DNA of 64,000 nt from Massospora cicadina (GCA_022478985.1 JAKSZP010012222.1:1-64000); one strand, 5' to 3'. Positions 1-11,340 are shown, counted from the stretch's first letter. Numbers and translations: made by a program. The notes: generated by a model not told the origin, from the sequence alone.

Positions 1-825
1 TTTTCTTTTTTATTATGAAATTTAGGGGAATACCAAGGGCTTTGTGAAAGAACTAAGAACCACGCATCTAGCAACTGCTGGAGCTCCATTTTCATCTGCT
101 GTTATTCCACTTTCGACTTTCAGTTAGGTTTGGACCTAATGGGATGGGCATCACCCATAATAATAGAGTGAGACCAACCTTATATGTGGCCATAGTCATT
201 GTCTGAATAGAAAATATGTATTTGTATTCGTCTTATAAAAGTATGAACTTTTTCTAATTCGTCTAGGGTTAGCTCATCTGAAATATGTACATTGGGTAGG
301 GTACACACTAGGTTATCCTTAGACAATCCCAAATGTGCCATAGAGCCAGTGGAGTGGATATGTTCAATATCCTACACAGGAAGTAGAAAGCCTTAACCAA
401 TCTCCTGGTGTTTTTAAATGGCCATGTTTTTTCCAGTGAGGTTACCCAGCGGTAGGGCTATAGGCCACCGTTAGGTTGGTTTTAGTATAACAGGAAATAC
501 CTGAGGCTCATAGGGGCTAACAACATCAAGACTTGAATATAACAAACAGTGTGTGAGATTTGGAAAATGATTTTAGTGTCAACCTCTTGTTGTTCACCAG
601 ACTTAATCAAAACCTATTCTGCAGCATAGAAAGGGATCCGTCCTTTGCATCCACTGAGATGGGCAATCTCTTAGTGTTCCGTCCAGAGGTGGATTAGAGT
701 AATGTCATATCTGAGAAAGGTTATTTGATCAGACAAAAGTATTTGATCTTGTTGGGTTCTTTGTTGGATAAGACTATTGGGACTTTATAATTAAGTAATG
801 AGAAATATCCTTGCTTCACGTCATT

Positions 826-1080
826 TATTCCTCATAATCAATCATAGACTGAGTTCTGATAAGCATATCATAAGCGTTTTTACCCAAAGCCACAACAGGG
901 GCTGATAAATTAAGCTTTCCAGTTTGAATGGGGAGGGAAGAGTATGCCCCAATGGCTCAAGTATTATTTGGGTCAGCAGTATCAAATTCTTGCATGTACT
1001 CTAAGTCATGCGCTAGATTTATTTCTTAATATCTTGGTGGTGATCACTTTAACTGGGGAGCTAGTGTCCTGGATGGCCAT
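826..1080 (-). pseudogene. Retropepsin (PR) C-terminal remnant of G1
   Basis: The minus-strand peptide VVALGKNAYDMLIRTQSMID resembles the C-terminal half of gypsy aspartic proteases, where a pattern of the kind NAYD-(I/M)-L-(I/L)-G-T-D-F-(L/M) precedes the second structural strand. The first half, with the catalytic D-(T/S)-G, is not clear here. Protease normally cleaves the Gag-Pol polyprotein inside the virus-like particle. A stop codon follows the segment directly and others precede it. Its position between a gag-like stretch and the LTR's far side fits the usual gag-PR-RT order. Confidence 0.45.
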
Positions 1081-2216
1081 TATTTGGATCTTTTGAATTT
1101 CTACTTTAACCTTAGTAAGTGTTCCTCCAAAGTTAGGTGACACAGCTAAGACCTCCTTGAGTTGAGAGATGAAGGTTTATTTTTTAGCAGTCTCACGTTA
1201 TATACAATTATAGATTTAGTGGGATGTACCTGCTGAATAGGTCAAATCAGACCAGCTAATAATTAATCACCATCGCTAGCAGTATCAATAACTGTTGGAC
1301 ACCCAAGAATTTGGCGTAGGTACGTTTCCTCAGGTATTGTGGTCTTGTCTAATCCTCCAGCATTCAAATAATAAGGAACCTCTACTTCTGCAGGTGCTCT
1401 CAATATATAGTATTCAATGTCATCATAACCCCCCTCAGATTCTACCCCAGGGGTTTTTCAACAACGGCCAAGACTGAGATGGTGGTAGGGGATATGGCCA
1501 CAGGAGACTGAGTAGCCTTAAAGTGCGCATTTGCCAGTTTAGCTGGAGGGAAAAGCACAGCAGCTTTAGTGAGCTGGTACAGCTGGATGCTTTTTACTAC
1601 CTTACAGATCACTGATTAATACGATGGAGTTATATCTTTTTTAAGTTGCTTTGATAAAACAGGTTTTGCAGGGAGGATAGGCACAGTTGAACTCACTCCC
1701 ATTTGTTCAACAGGCAAATGCTCCTCAATGGTTAGAGCCAAAGTTTTCACCTCAGCTTCATTTGTTGTGACACATTGATAAAATTCGGCCACATCTAACA
1801 AAGCCTCCTTGATGTTGCGGATGTTTTTAATGTAGCGTTTTACTGAGATGATAATCTAGCTAAAGAGGGCTGAGAGGCTAACCCAGATAAAAGAAGAAGA
1901 TATCATCGTCAAGGATGAGCATGTTAGATGTGGATAACCTTTGCGCAGAGAGTTAGAATTGTTCAGTAAAGGCAATGGGCAATTCACCTTTATACATGCT
2001 AAGGCGCATAAAGGCCTGCTTTTCCCGGTGTTGACTATGCTTTAATACAAATTCAGCTAAAAAGCCTCCTTCTTCTCTGCCCAAGTGTGCGAAGGGTTCA
2101 GTAAGGAACAATCATCTCTTATGCTAAATGACTCAGGAAAGGGAAGATGTGTTTGACATTCTGTTTATTCAATGAGTCTTACATTACTAATTTATATACA
2201 TTAAAAGAAGGAAGCT

Positions 2217-2338
2217 ACGCTCCTTTTGCCAGGGTGAACTTGTACTTAAGGGGGAATTTGTAAGGGCGCTGTTCAATCTTGTCATGGAATTGGTAGAAGA
2301 AGTTTAGACTGGCCTGCCAGTCGGGATGCATGAGCACT
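2217..2338 (-). pseudogene. gag (capsid-like) remnant of G1
   Basis: The minus strand contains an open stretch with HPDWQASLNFFYQFHDKIEQ followed by RPYKFPLKYKFTLAKGA. The regular aromatic residues (W, FF, Y, F, Y, F, Y, F) and basic charge resemble gypsy Gag capsid C-terminal regions, and it lies between the LTR and the protease remnant as Gag should. No zinc knuckle was found. The minus-strand reading at 1616-1801 may be more of the same gag, but it has no recognisable motif. Function is inferred from position more than from motif. Confidence 0.35.
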
Positions 2339-2789
2339 TAAAAAGCAAGTCAGAATTCCAGAGGCATTGCTGACCATACGACTTGATATGGAGCCTGGAA
2401 ATGTGATACCACGAAGTGGTGGTGCAACAACAGGGTGAGGAGTATCCCAACGACAAGCCACACTGAACCCATTCCCAACTCAGTGGTTCCAGCTGCTAGA
2501 GGTGGGATTACTGGGATAGTTTTGACGATATTCTTGGCTTGAGAGGCCATCTCATTGGGGGCGATAAGGAGATGGATTATTTCTTTCCATTGATGGACAT
2601 AGGGCCATAAGATCCCCATGTATTGTCGCCAGAAGTTCATAAGAGCGGGGTTGTAAAACCAAAAGTGTCAGACTCGCTTGGCCCAATTGGCGATGGAGGG
2701 AGCCATAGTGACCAAAAGAATTGGTAAAGCCCACCCAGAGTGCGGGGCAATGGACCACCAGGGAAATGCCATCTGGGATGCGATCAGAA

Positions 2790-3646
2790 TGTAAAAATAA
2801 GAAATTTGGTTTTTTGGGTAAAATCTATTTGGAAAGGAAAGTAAGAAAATCGACCAACAATTTTATCAGTGCCATGCAACTGATTAAATAGTGGTCGATT
2901 GGGTAGTGACAGGATGGGGTTGGGTCCCACAAATTGGACCTACCCAGCGAATTTTTCAGGAATGGGTGGGTTTATTCTTTGGGAACTGACATTGCAAAAT
3001 TTGGTGGTGGGTCGAGTATGTGTCAGTTTTGCCTCAAATGTCCAAAACAGGGCTTAAATACAATTCTGACAGTTAGTACAACAGCATTTGGCCCAACGGG
3101 CAACAGATGACCCCAAGGCCATCCCATATAGGGATAGGTCCATTTGGTTAGGAACAGGTTTGGGACAGCCAACCCGCCCATGCTTGGTTGTTAAACTGTT
3201 TGTTTGGTCAACAGCAGCATATTGGGTGCAACGCCTGAACTACTATCAGAGGGATTCAAACCCTCATTGATGGCACCTGATATTTGTTTTACTGGTTTAG
3301 TGATTGATTGGAACTGTCAGGCGATCTGGTTGATATCTCATTCTTCATGCTTTTACAGCCATTCAAATTTTGGGCATCAGCCAGATTTCCAGCTGAATTA
3401 GATCCACCAATTTCAATTCAGTAATCTCAGCACAGATTTCACTAATACCCCACAACAGTTCTGCCAAGGTAAGTGTGGGTATTAGGGGTGGATTCGAAGT
3501 GAACAAGCTGTCACCCATCGCTCATCTACTATGTGAGCGAGATCGCCCTGAGTGATGAGAGGTACCGCCATCCTCTTTAGTGTCTTTTTATTTGGGAATG
3601 GGAAGATGACAGATCGAGAGCCAAAGGACGTTCCCTGAGACTTACA
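2790..3646 (-). repeat. LTR of type 2, copy a
   Basis: On the minus strand the segment starts TGTAAGTCTCAGGG (3646 downward) and ends in TTATTTTTACA (2790), that is, TG...CA. It matches LTR2c (10371-11328) at both ends: ACTGATTAAATAGT near 2880 and 10460, and CTGTCACCCATCGCTCATC near 3510 against the homologous block near 11195. Length is about 857 bases. The five bases outside each end (CAGAA and AAGAT) do not match, so this is not a simple solo LTR. It is probably the 5' LTR of G1. Confidence 0.65.
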
Positions 3647-3739
3647 AAGATCCTCAAGGTGGGACAAAGCGCTTGTTAGTTGCTTTTCAAGTGCAACTGT
3701 TTTAGTGCACAGGGGTCCCCTGTATGAGCACCATTTTTT

Positions 3740-4480
3740 AGAAATCCAGTTTATTTTGTGCTGGCTGGTGCTACGCCGCTGGAACCCACAAAGGATTTTT
3801 ATAATATAAATAAGAAGCGCAAATATAAAATGTGTATTTATACTTTTTTATTAGGAGCATGAGGGTCAAAAAAAGAACTTCTTTTTGATATTTAATTGTT
3901 CAGTAATTTAAACTGTTTCAAGAATCGAGGGGAAATTCAGGGTTGGTTTGAAATACCTTAGAGTTTTTCTAAATTGAGTAATATGGGATGTGCTCCTATC
4001 AGATCTTAGGTAATGCAAATTTTTTTTTGTAAAATGATATTGCTATTTGGGACAAAATGTACCCATGCAGTAATGTCTTGGTGTATTTCTTCCACTCACC
4101 ACTCAATAAAAAGCTTTCACCTTGAGGGACCTCTGCCACGCTTATAAAAGGGGCTGGTCCCCACGTAGTGCTTTGAAGGACCTGATGATGGTTGGGGGCA
4201 CACCTTCTGATGGTCACCCCATGGTCCATCGCATGGACAGAGAAATCTGAATGCTAGTTTTTACATTAGGTGCCCATACAAGGTCCAAAATGGTGTTAAC
4301 CCAATTAATGGGGTACTACTGAGAGTTGGCCATGGTTTCTTAGCCAATATCCTCAAGATCATTGTTATACTCATATAATTCACTTTTTGGATCATTGCAA
4401 ACCTTTAAATGGCTGACTTTTCTCCGTTAAGGCAGATTTTGACCCAAGAAATTCTTACTCTGCAGCTGAGAGGGCATATG
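3740..4480 (+). repeat. LTR of type 3, copy a
   Basis: Homologous in order and orientation to 33270-34050 and, inverted, to 12240-12910. Shared landmarks are a TATA-like GCTTATAAAAGGGGCTGG near 4140 with a GACCTCTGCCACG lead-in (33k copy: GCATATAAAAGGGATTGG), and the stretch around ATCATTGCAAACCTTTAAATG near 4395 (33k copy: ATCATTGCACACTTTTAAATG). The TATA box shows it is read on the plus strand. The exact ends are uncertain. It sits between two type-2 LTR pieces. Confidence 0.6.
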
Positions 4481-4494
4481 TCTGACATTCTTTG

Positions 4495-5187
4495 ACGTTG
4501 GTCCCAATTATGACGTCATTTACCAACCATGACAGTCCCGCCCCACAGGTTAGGGAACCTCCCAGGGCCACCCCCCACATAGGGGAGGTCCCAAGGAGTC
4601 AGGAATGGTCTCTGAATACCCAACCCACCTGCACTAGTCACTTTGGCATCCATTCAGCCAAGGGAGATGTTGAGCAATGATCTAAATATGAGAGGGAAGT
4701 TTTTGAGTTTGAAATGACTTTCAACAATGGTTAACGTCCTCAACAAATTTCACTGCAGATCTGACATCAATCATTCTTAACATAATAGGTACAAGCCCGC
4801 TGGGCGTTGTTTCTAAAGTTTCAGAGGAATTTTAATTTGACCACATCATTTCTCAGTGACTTGATGCTACTGACAAGTGTGACTGAGGATTAAACACCCA
4901 ATAATTCATTACCTGAATGCGCACACCCATTAGGCCTTGTTACCATGGGAGTAGGTATTCTAGATATTTCAGCACATATTTCTTTAGATTGCCATACTAA
5001 TTAAGCAGAAAAAAATGTGGGAACTGCTGGGGAATATCTCAGAGGGATGGCTGTCACCCAACGCTCGTCCACCACATTGCTGAGATCACCCTGCGTGACA
5101 AGGGGAACAGCTGCTACTTAGGACATTTTTTTTGGAAATGGTAATACTGCCTGATCCAGTCAGAGGGTCCACTTTCTCGGAATTACA
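4495..5187 (-). repeat. LTR of type 2, copy b (3' LTR of G2, end lost)
   Basis: Matches LTR2c across its whole length, for example CCTCCCAGGGCCAC near 4560 and 10700, and GAGGGATGGCTGTCACCCAACG near 5045 (11175 in copy c). On the minus strand it begins TGTAATTCCGAG at 5187, preceded inside the element by a purine-rich ATGAAGGGTAA that could be the polypurine tract. The last third or so, equivalent to 10371-10640, is missing where the type-3 LTR abuts. Confidence 0.65.
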
Positions 5188-5274
5188 TTACCCTTCATTT
5201 TTGCCAAAAGGGATCGTTACCACTGGGTTCTTTAATAGCAACATTCTTGTTAATATTAGGCAATTTGATCGCCA

Positions 5275-5637
5275 TCAAAGCAGCAATCTGTGGGAAAGGA
5301 CGAGTTTTTTTTGCATGGGAGACATTGAATGCCTCAACAAGATCAGAGCAGTTTGTGCAATTATGTTTTCTGACCCAACTGTTCTCATATGCCGGATAGC
5401 CTTTCCAAATGAATTATACCGAACCAAATAATGATATTTGAGTGAAGCCAAGATACCTTCCACATCAGCATCCTCCACATCCTCGAACACAATAAGCTCC
5501 AGATCTGAGGGAATTGCCCCCTTGAATGGGGATAACTGGGATACATGAAAGACTAAGTGTTGCTTCCAGTGAGTCATCAATTTTACATGGAAAGAAATAT
5601 CATCCAATTCTTCCTCCACTAAATGGGACCCAATCAT
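5275..5637 (-). pseudogene. Integrase C-terminus with chromodomain-like tail (G2)
   Basis: A 120-residue minus-strand reading. Residues about 20-40 (THWKQHLVFHVSQLSPFKG) match the chromovirus integrase C-terminal pattern ending in V-F-H-V-S-x-L-K-P. Residues 57-77 (DVEGILASLKYHYLVRY) resemble the start of a chromodomain, where a VExIL...YLVKW motif is typical. The following NSFGKA corresponds to the usual GY/GF turn before a frame change. Chromodomains direct integration to histone-marked chromatin. The expected WEP motif is not present in this frame, so the domain is broken. Confidence 0.65.
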
Positions 5638-6029
5638 TTGCTTTCAAACTTATGTGAGGACATCTTCATCTGCAAATGATGCATATTGAGCATGGAATAT
5701 GAACTAACCTTGATATCATGGGCTGGGAGCCACTTCCAATCTTTGAACCGTTTATAGTCGCTTATGCCTTAGTAAGATGCTCCCAAACTAAGGACTGCGT
5801 TGTACAGATATGGTGGGCATGGTCGGTGGCAGCTGGTACCTTTGAGCAAAGGCATAGTCCAACTGAGAATGAGGGGTGCACCCTAAGGTCGCTTCATATG
5901 GAGAAAATCCAGAAAAGCATGTATTTCATTATTATATCAAACTGAGTGAGGGGGAGGTCTTATACCCAGGTATCCTGCATGGCCGCAGCTAGCAGCGCAG
6001 GTAATTCTCAAGGATCTGATTAACCCGCT

Positions 6030-6597
6030 CAGTTTATCCATAGGACTGAGGATGATACTCCATGGATTGACAGGGTGTGATTTTCAAGATCAACAAAGCT
6101 CATTCCAGAACCATGGTGTGAATTGGTGACCTTGATCGCTGACAATCTCCTACAGGAGAATGAACATATAGAACACATTGTGCATGAAGCGATGGGCAGT
6201 TTCCTCTGAAGCAATAGGGGTAGAGCATGGGATAAATAGGGCTCATTTTGAAGAAAGGATTAACCACTACCACCACTGCAGTAAACCCATTAGAACTGGG
6301 AAGTTTGACAATAAAATCCATGGACACCATTGTCCATGGACCCTCATCCAGTTGTAAAGGGTGAAGGAGATCATTGCTTCCTGATAGTTCTGACTTGGCT
6401 ATTTGCAGTTGAAACAATAAGCAATTCAGGCTGGTTCTTCTTTATGACATGCATGCCTAATTATAGATATGCTTGATTAAGTTGATACATTTTCTATCAG
6501 CAGGATGGCCAACTGTGGTGGTGGGTCGTGATGAGCCTGAATCACTTCAGCTCATAGAAGATGAGGGACCCACATCTATGACCAAAAACGCATAAGC
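6030..6597 (-). pseudogene. Integrase zinc-binding and core remnant (G2)
   Basis: On the minus strand the right-hand end gives, in shifting frames, the H-x-x-P-x-x-x-G-H-P-x-x-x-K pattern of the HHCC zinc finger. It is followed at 6100-6417 by an open 105-residue stretch with EGPWTMVSMDFIVKLPSSNG and then a run of valines. That is the first catalytic-aspartate region of chromovirus integrases (W-x-x-(I/V)-S-M-D-F-I-V-x-L-P). Integrase inserts the element's cDNA into nuclear DNA. Several frame changes separate the zinc finger from the core and the core is broken after about 80 residues. The homologous reading ends exactly at the LTR-A boundary. Confidence 0.75.
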
Positions 6598-7717
6598 TGT
6601 TGGGATCTTTGCCCATATCCCCAGCCTGCTAGATTACCTGGTATCACTAGGGGAAAATTCCCCTAAGACGAAGTGAATTGGAAATCGGTTGGCCTGAGTT
6701 TTGAAGTAACTACGTTTGGGGGATTTTAGGATATTCGCCTGGTCATATCCATTGGGGATTGATCTGGATAAATAACTAAGATATCATTGGGCAGAGTTGC
6801 TGACGAAACAGGGGCATCTGATAGTGATTAAGTATTAGGTGTACCAATTGGAGCCAGTCAGGTTTCATCACTGACTGATTGGGAATGAATAGCAAGTTGT
6901 GAGGCGAGCGATGCTGCCTGCAACTACCAAATTAATTGATTAGTGAGTGACCTGCCATAATGGATAAAAAGTCCCATTACCTAAGCAGGTCACTAGCCAG
7001 GTATGGTTGGTTTTCTTGTATTGAGAGTTAATGTTAGGGACACGTTTTCCAACTCTTTCTTTTTGAGGTCTCAAAGATGTCCAATGACAGAATCCTAGCC
7101 AAGATGGGTTAGACCATCGCTGCCAAGAGATAAGGATGGGTGATTCAATGGTAACAGCTGCCATTTCTTTGAAGAGGTGTCAACTGAGGGTTAGACAGCC
7201 GAATTCCCCACTATATATAAGCCCTAGGATATACTATAATAAAAATAGTGTTTAGAGTATATTATTTTAATTCGGTATACAGTTAACTATTATCAACTTC
7301 TATTGTGTTGTTCTGTCTCATGGATATTATTGCAGAGGGCAATAATTGGAAGACTTAGAGAGAAGAGTAAAGATCTGAGTGAGGAGCTAGAGAAGAAGAA
7401 GCCACAATCAGGGATAGCTGCCAACTGTGTGTTGGGCTGAGAGATACTGTAATTGGGGTATCTTAACAAAGATCAGGTGGATAAGAGTATAGGGAACGAA
7501 TCCCTATGAGTATGACTTAAAGACTATTTATTTAGAAATTCTGGCCGAGCGTTGGGCGAATAATAGTTTAATCTCAACTACAGGTAATAGTCTCCATACT
7601 ATTATCAATTGATAATTCATTCAATACAACGCAATGAAGTACACGAGGAAACCAAACCTGTGCTGTGAAAAGGTTACTAGGTTGCTTGCCAATAACAACC
7701 ACCAGTAATTTTTTACA
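6598..7717 (+). repeat. Solo LTR, type A, inserted in G2
   Basis: Starts TGTTGGGATCTTTGCCC and ends GTAATTTTTTACA (TG...CA). It is the same family, inverted, as the two LTRs of G7 (40537-41681 and 50863-52010): they share the TGTTGGG start, a TATA region (CTATATATAAGCCCTAGGAT near 7211), and the block around ACAGCTGCCATTTCTTTGAAG near 7150. Neither flank shows a PBS or polypurine tract. Both flanks continue the minus-strand G2 pol, so this is a solo LTR left by LTR-LTR recombination. Flanking pentamers TAAGC and ATAGC agree only at three positions. Confidence 0.8.
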
Positions 7718-8019
7718 ATAGCCCTCTGCCAAGGATTATAGGGAATATTTTTGATCTTGGAGAGACAATCACTCCAGAAGATTTATGCCTTTGGGTCAGT
7801 CATTTGGGCTGTTAAGAACCATGAAATAAGAGGCGCGTCAGGGGCTAAGTCCACTGAAGAGACCACAGGAGGTACAAAGGATAAAATTTGAATAGGGGGA
7901 ATTACTATGACTATATCTACTTCTAAGTTAGTGGGGCAATGAGCAGGATTACAGATGAGAAAAATAGAGAGTACATTCAACGCTCATTTTCACAAAATCT
8001 TATTTAAAGTTGAAATTAC

Positions 8020-8345
8020 ATAAATACTGGTAGTTTGAAGCCTAACGATGTTCCAACTTCTGTGGCTTATGAAAAAGGAGATCTTGGTGATCCATGTACA
8101 CTTTCAATTCATGCTGAGCGTGTTGCAAAAGATACTGAAAATGAGTCAAGGCCCATGCAACGGCTGCCAACTCTTTATTGTAGATGGACTAAAAATGCTC
8201 AGTGGGAGAGAACTAGAGGGGAAAATAGGCGACTGGATGTTACAACCCATTGTACTCCTGGTGCAAAAAAGCCCCCACCACAACGGATGGTGCATCACGT
8301 GATATGGCATAGGTTTGAAGGCGTCTGCATGTTTTAAGATGGTGG
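8020..8345 (-). pseudogene. RNase H remnant (G2)
   Basis: The minus strand reads, with two stops, through the pattern of gypsy RNase H: VVVGAFLHQEYNG, HPVAYFPSSSLPTEHF, SIYNKELAAVAWALTHFQYL, VYMDHQDLLF and HKPQKLEHR. The (N/D)-K-E-L-(L/A)-A-V-(V/A)-W-A-L block holds the catalytic glutamate and the V-Y-x-D-H block the aspartate. RNase H removes the RNA template during reverse transcription. It lies directly downstream of the RT remnant, as expected. Longer plus-strand readings over the same bases (8035-8337) are antisense shadows. Confidence 0.75.
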
Positions 8346-9330
8346 CAATAAGAACACATCTTTGATTGACTCAAATGCTTGCTGGCACTCAGGTGTCCAA
8401 CAGAAGAAAACATTCTTACTCGTGAGTGGATGTAGTGGAGCAGCTAACTAGGATACGTTGGGGATAAGCTTTTTCAATATAAGAATAGTGCCCAAAAAGC
8501 TACTCAATTGCTCTTTGTTTTTTAGAGCAGATATTTTAATATGGCGTTCAACTTGTTGGGTAATGGCGTACCCATTTTTTAAGACAAAATTCCCCAAATA
8601 TGGTAACCTCCTCCCAATAAAACTCGCATTTTAAAGGCTTGATGAATAGGCTGCCTTATGCAAGGATGCCACCACCGCTTCCAAGTCTTTTGCATGTTTT
8701 TGTGAGGCAAGGAGTGTACTAATATATCATCAATGTATGCGACCATTCAGGTTAATTAAAGGTAACCAAGCACATTATTAATCATTCTTTAAAATGTAGC
8801 CGGTTCATTTTTTAGCCCAAAGGCCATTACTAAAAATTGAAAATACCCATTTTTAGTGAATAGAGATAAGCCATTCCTGACCTTCCATCACCTGATTCTG
8901 ATTAAAGGAATTAAATAGATCATTTTAGAGAGCACATTCAACTTGGCAATAGCGTGGCCAAATTCTGCTCCAATGGCAAAGGGTTGGGATCTTGGAATGT
9001 GATCTTATTTAGGTGACCATAATTTAAACAGGGATGAAGGGAACTATCAGCCTTCTTGGCAAAAGCAATGGAAAGGCATCTAGGGAAGTTTCTTTAAATA
9101 GCCAACCCTTCTAGAGCATGTCGTCCAACCATGCATTGAATGCAATCTCCTCTTCTGATGTATGTGGGTACAGTGGGCAGTTTATGGTAACCACCTATAC
9201 CGTTGTGCAAAACCCCAATTTAAATTTCTTATGAGGGGGAAGGCGATCAGCCTTAACAAAGCCAAAAATTTCCTGTTATCCCATCAACTTGGCGGTAAAA
9301 TTGGGCAGAAGACAACGGAAGAACCAATGG
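8346..9330 (-). pseudogene. Reverse transcriptase remnant (G2)
   Basis: The catalytic centre is readable on the minus strand near 8720-8830: GLKNEPATF followed by RMINNVLGYL and then VAYIDDILV. This is the gypsy palm pattern G-L-x-N-A-P-A-T-F-Q-x-x-M...(V/A)-Y-x-D-D-(I/V)-L-(I/V), with both aspartates of the YIDD box intact. Upstream (to about 9330) the similarity fades among stops. It converts element RNA into cDNA in the cytoplasmic particle. An in-frame stop and insertion separate NNVLGYL from VAYIDD, so it cannot be active. Confidence 0.7.
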
Positions 9331-9506
9331 TGGTAATTTAACTATCAACACAAGCTTTAGTGAGGGTATCCAACAACAGAGCTCTCCCTTTATCTGGCCA
9401 TCAGAGAATGACAACATATTAGACTCGAGGTGAATTCAGGAATACTGCCACCCGCCAACAACTTCCCCCAAAATCACTGGAAACACCAAATTTGGAATTG
9501 CAGGTA

Positions 9507-9695
9507 TCAATTGCAAAAGCTAAACTTGTGAATCAAGAAGGGTACCAGGCGGCATACTTTGTATGAGGGCTGGGAGGCTGATGAAGCAACCGTCATTGTA
9601 GGACCCAAATCCAGGTCAAGATATAGTTGGTGAGCCAACCCTACGCTCATAAAATTAACTATTGCACCAGTGTCAACCAAGGTCCCAAAATACAC
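9507..9695 (-). pseudogene. Aspartic protease (retropepsin) remnant (G2)
   Basis: An open 62-residue minus-strand stretch contains VYFGTLVDTGAIVNFMS-like sequence: the L-(V/I)-D-(T/S)-G-A catalytic triad motif followed by (V/I)-N-F-(I/M)-S, the signature of gypsy retropepsins. It then gives a short helix (GLAHQLYLDLDLG). The C-terminal half is not preserved in frame. It lies between the presumed gag interval and the RT remnant, so order and motif agree. Confidence 0.75.
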
Positions 9696-10370
9696 TTGGT
9701 GTGAATCAATGCTAATTTTCGTAGGTATTATAAAGTAGGCTAGTTCTCTTTATTGTCAGCTGTAGTTGAGTATGTAGATAAGGAAGAGATTACAATAGGT
9801 GTGGGGGAAACCACAAGTTTTGTGACAGGGGCAGATACTTTATAAGTTGGATTGCTAGACTTTACTGACATGGGAACGGAGGATGTGACAAATATTGGAA
9901 TTAATTTTGATACCTATTTGGAGCAGGGATTTGACACCAAGCAGCCTCAGCGCGCCTATCACAAAACCCATTCTGGAGGAAGGCTGAGTAAATATGGGTT
10001 ACATTGGGCTATTGTGTTCGAATTATAGCTTCTTCAAAACTTGATTCATTTAAAAAAAATGGTCACTGATGAGCCCATCTCAACAAGAAGAGCGGAAATG
10101 GTTATAATTAGTGTTCAGTTGATTATATCATAAGAGACAGCAAGCTAAATTTAGACTGTCCTGTCTATTTTAAGTGCCAAGCTTCAAATGAAAAATTTGA
10201 ATGCCAGTGGCACTACTGCTTGCATGACTGTTATGAGTACAGGAAGAGATTTCGCTACTAAGTGCCCATAAGTTATAGTTGTGTATAAGAACCTAGCAAT
10301 GAGCCTGTTAAACACTGACCTAGGGCTCATGGGTTATTAAATTATTTTAGTCAGAAAAGGTTTTTGAATT
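9696..10370. other. Presumed gag interval of G2, no readable domain
   Basis: By position this stretch between the protease and the 5' LTR should hold gag and the PBS. I see no zinc knuckle, no capsid-like peptide and no open stretch over 60 codons. It is AT-rich and decayed. Confidence 0.3.
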
Positions 10371-11328
10371 TGAACATAATAAGAACGGGAATCTGGAGAT
10401 GGGTTTATTTGAAAAGTTGAAAGCAATTAACCAACAGTTTCCTCAGTGTGATATGACTGATTAAATAGTAGTCAATTTGGGGAAATCTATCAAATCATGG
10501 GATTGGGGCCTTTAAATTTTGCCTTAACCTAGCTAACTTTAGAAAAAGGGGGAATAAGATTGAACCTAATGGGAATTGACTTAAAAAGAGTTGGCAGTAG
10601 GACAAGTCAAACCAACTTTGCCTCAGATGCTCAAATTTTGACTTATTCATTTTTCTGACCGTTAATTTGACAGCATCTTTCCAGACAAGCAATGTGAGCC
10701 TCCCAGGGCCACTCCACATAAAGGCAGTCCTAAGAAGTCAGGAATGGGTTCAAGATACCTTTTCTTCCCACACCTGGTCTCTTTGGCATGCATTTGGCCA
10801 AGCGAGATTCCAGAGCAATGATCCTGATATGTGAGGGGAGGGTTTGGAACTGAAAATGACTTTCAACAGAGCCAACGCTCTCTTCAAATTTCATTGCAGA
10901 ACTGACATTGAGCATTCTTGACTTAATAGGCCCAGCCCACTGGTCATTGTTTCAAAAAGTTTTGGAGACAGATTTCAATTCAAACACATTACTTTTCAGG
11001 CTCAATACCAATGGCAAGTGTAACCGAGGACTCAACCCATAATACTTTATTACCTGATTTGCGCACACATTGGTCCTTGTTGCCATGGAAGTAAGTATTC
11101 TTGATATTTCAAATAACTTTCTTTAATTCACTGTGCTAATTTGGCAGAAGAAATTGTGGGAACTGGTGGGGGAATTCCAGAGGGATGGCTATCACCCAAC
11201 GCTTGTCCACCACATGGGCGAGATCGCGCTTCATGACAAAGGGAACAGCTGCCCTTTTAAGACCTTTTTTAATGGGGAACGGGAATTCTGCCCAATCTAA
11301 GCATATGGGCCACTCCCCTGGACTTACA
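10371..11328 (-). repeat. LTR of type 2, copy c (5' LTR of G2)
   Basis: On the minus strand it starts TGTAAGTCCAGGGGAG at 11328 and runs to about 10371, where TGAACATAATAAG aligns with the CA-end of copy a (TGTAAAAATAAG at 2790). It matches LTR2b along 10690-11328 and LTR2a at both ends. Length is about 958 bases. Divergence from copies a and b is high, so these are old. Confidence 0.65.
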
Positions 11329-11340
11329 CTACTTCTTAAC

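Larger units (their letters stand above)
1..3646 (-). mobile_element. Ty3/gypsy LTR retrotransposon relic G1 (5' part, truncated by window edge)
   Basis: Read on the minus strand the order is LTR (2790-3646), gag-like stretch (about 2220-2340), then a retropepsin C-terminal stretch (826-1080), which is the gag-PR order of a gypsy element whose RT and integrase would lie left of the window. The translation is interrupted many times by stops and frame changes, so nothing is expressed. Between PR and the left edge the minus strand still gives gypsy-linker-like peptides (for example HIHSTGSMAHLGL near 330-365), but no catalytic domain. The LTR is of the same type as those of the neighbouring element G2, so G1 and G2 are related copies lying head to tail. 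Confidence 0.6.
4495..11328 (-). mobile_element. Ty3/gypsy retrotransposon relic G2 (chromodomain-bearing type)
   Basis: A minus-strand element bounded by LTR2c (5', 10371-11328) and LTR2b (3', 4495-5187). From right to left it holds a presumed gag interval, protease (9507-9695), reverse transcriptase (about 8346-9330), RNase H (8020-8345), integrase (6030-6597) and an integrase tail with a chromodomain-like segment (5275-5637). This PR-RT-RH-INT-chromodomain order is that of chromoviruses. LTR-A (6598-7717) was inserted later between RNase H and integrase; the integrase zinc-finger reading continues on both sides. All domains carry stops or frameshifts. Without the LTR-A insertion the element would be about 5.7 kb. 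Confidence 0.75.

Noticed and set aside
2350..2640. 96-codon minus-strand reading with a hydrophobic stretch, a possible membrane protein
   Set aside because: It lies between the G1 LTR and gag-like stretch and has no motif; the hydrophobic run is likely chance in decayed gag leader sequence.
8035..8337. Plus-strand readings of 100 and 84 codons
   Set aside because: They lie opposite the G2 RNase H, which matches the family pattern on the minus strand.
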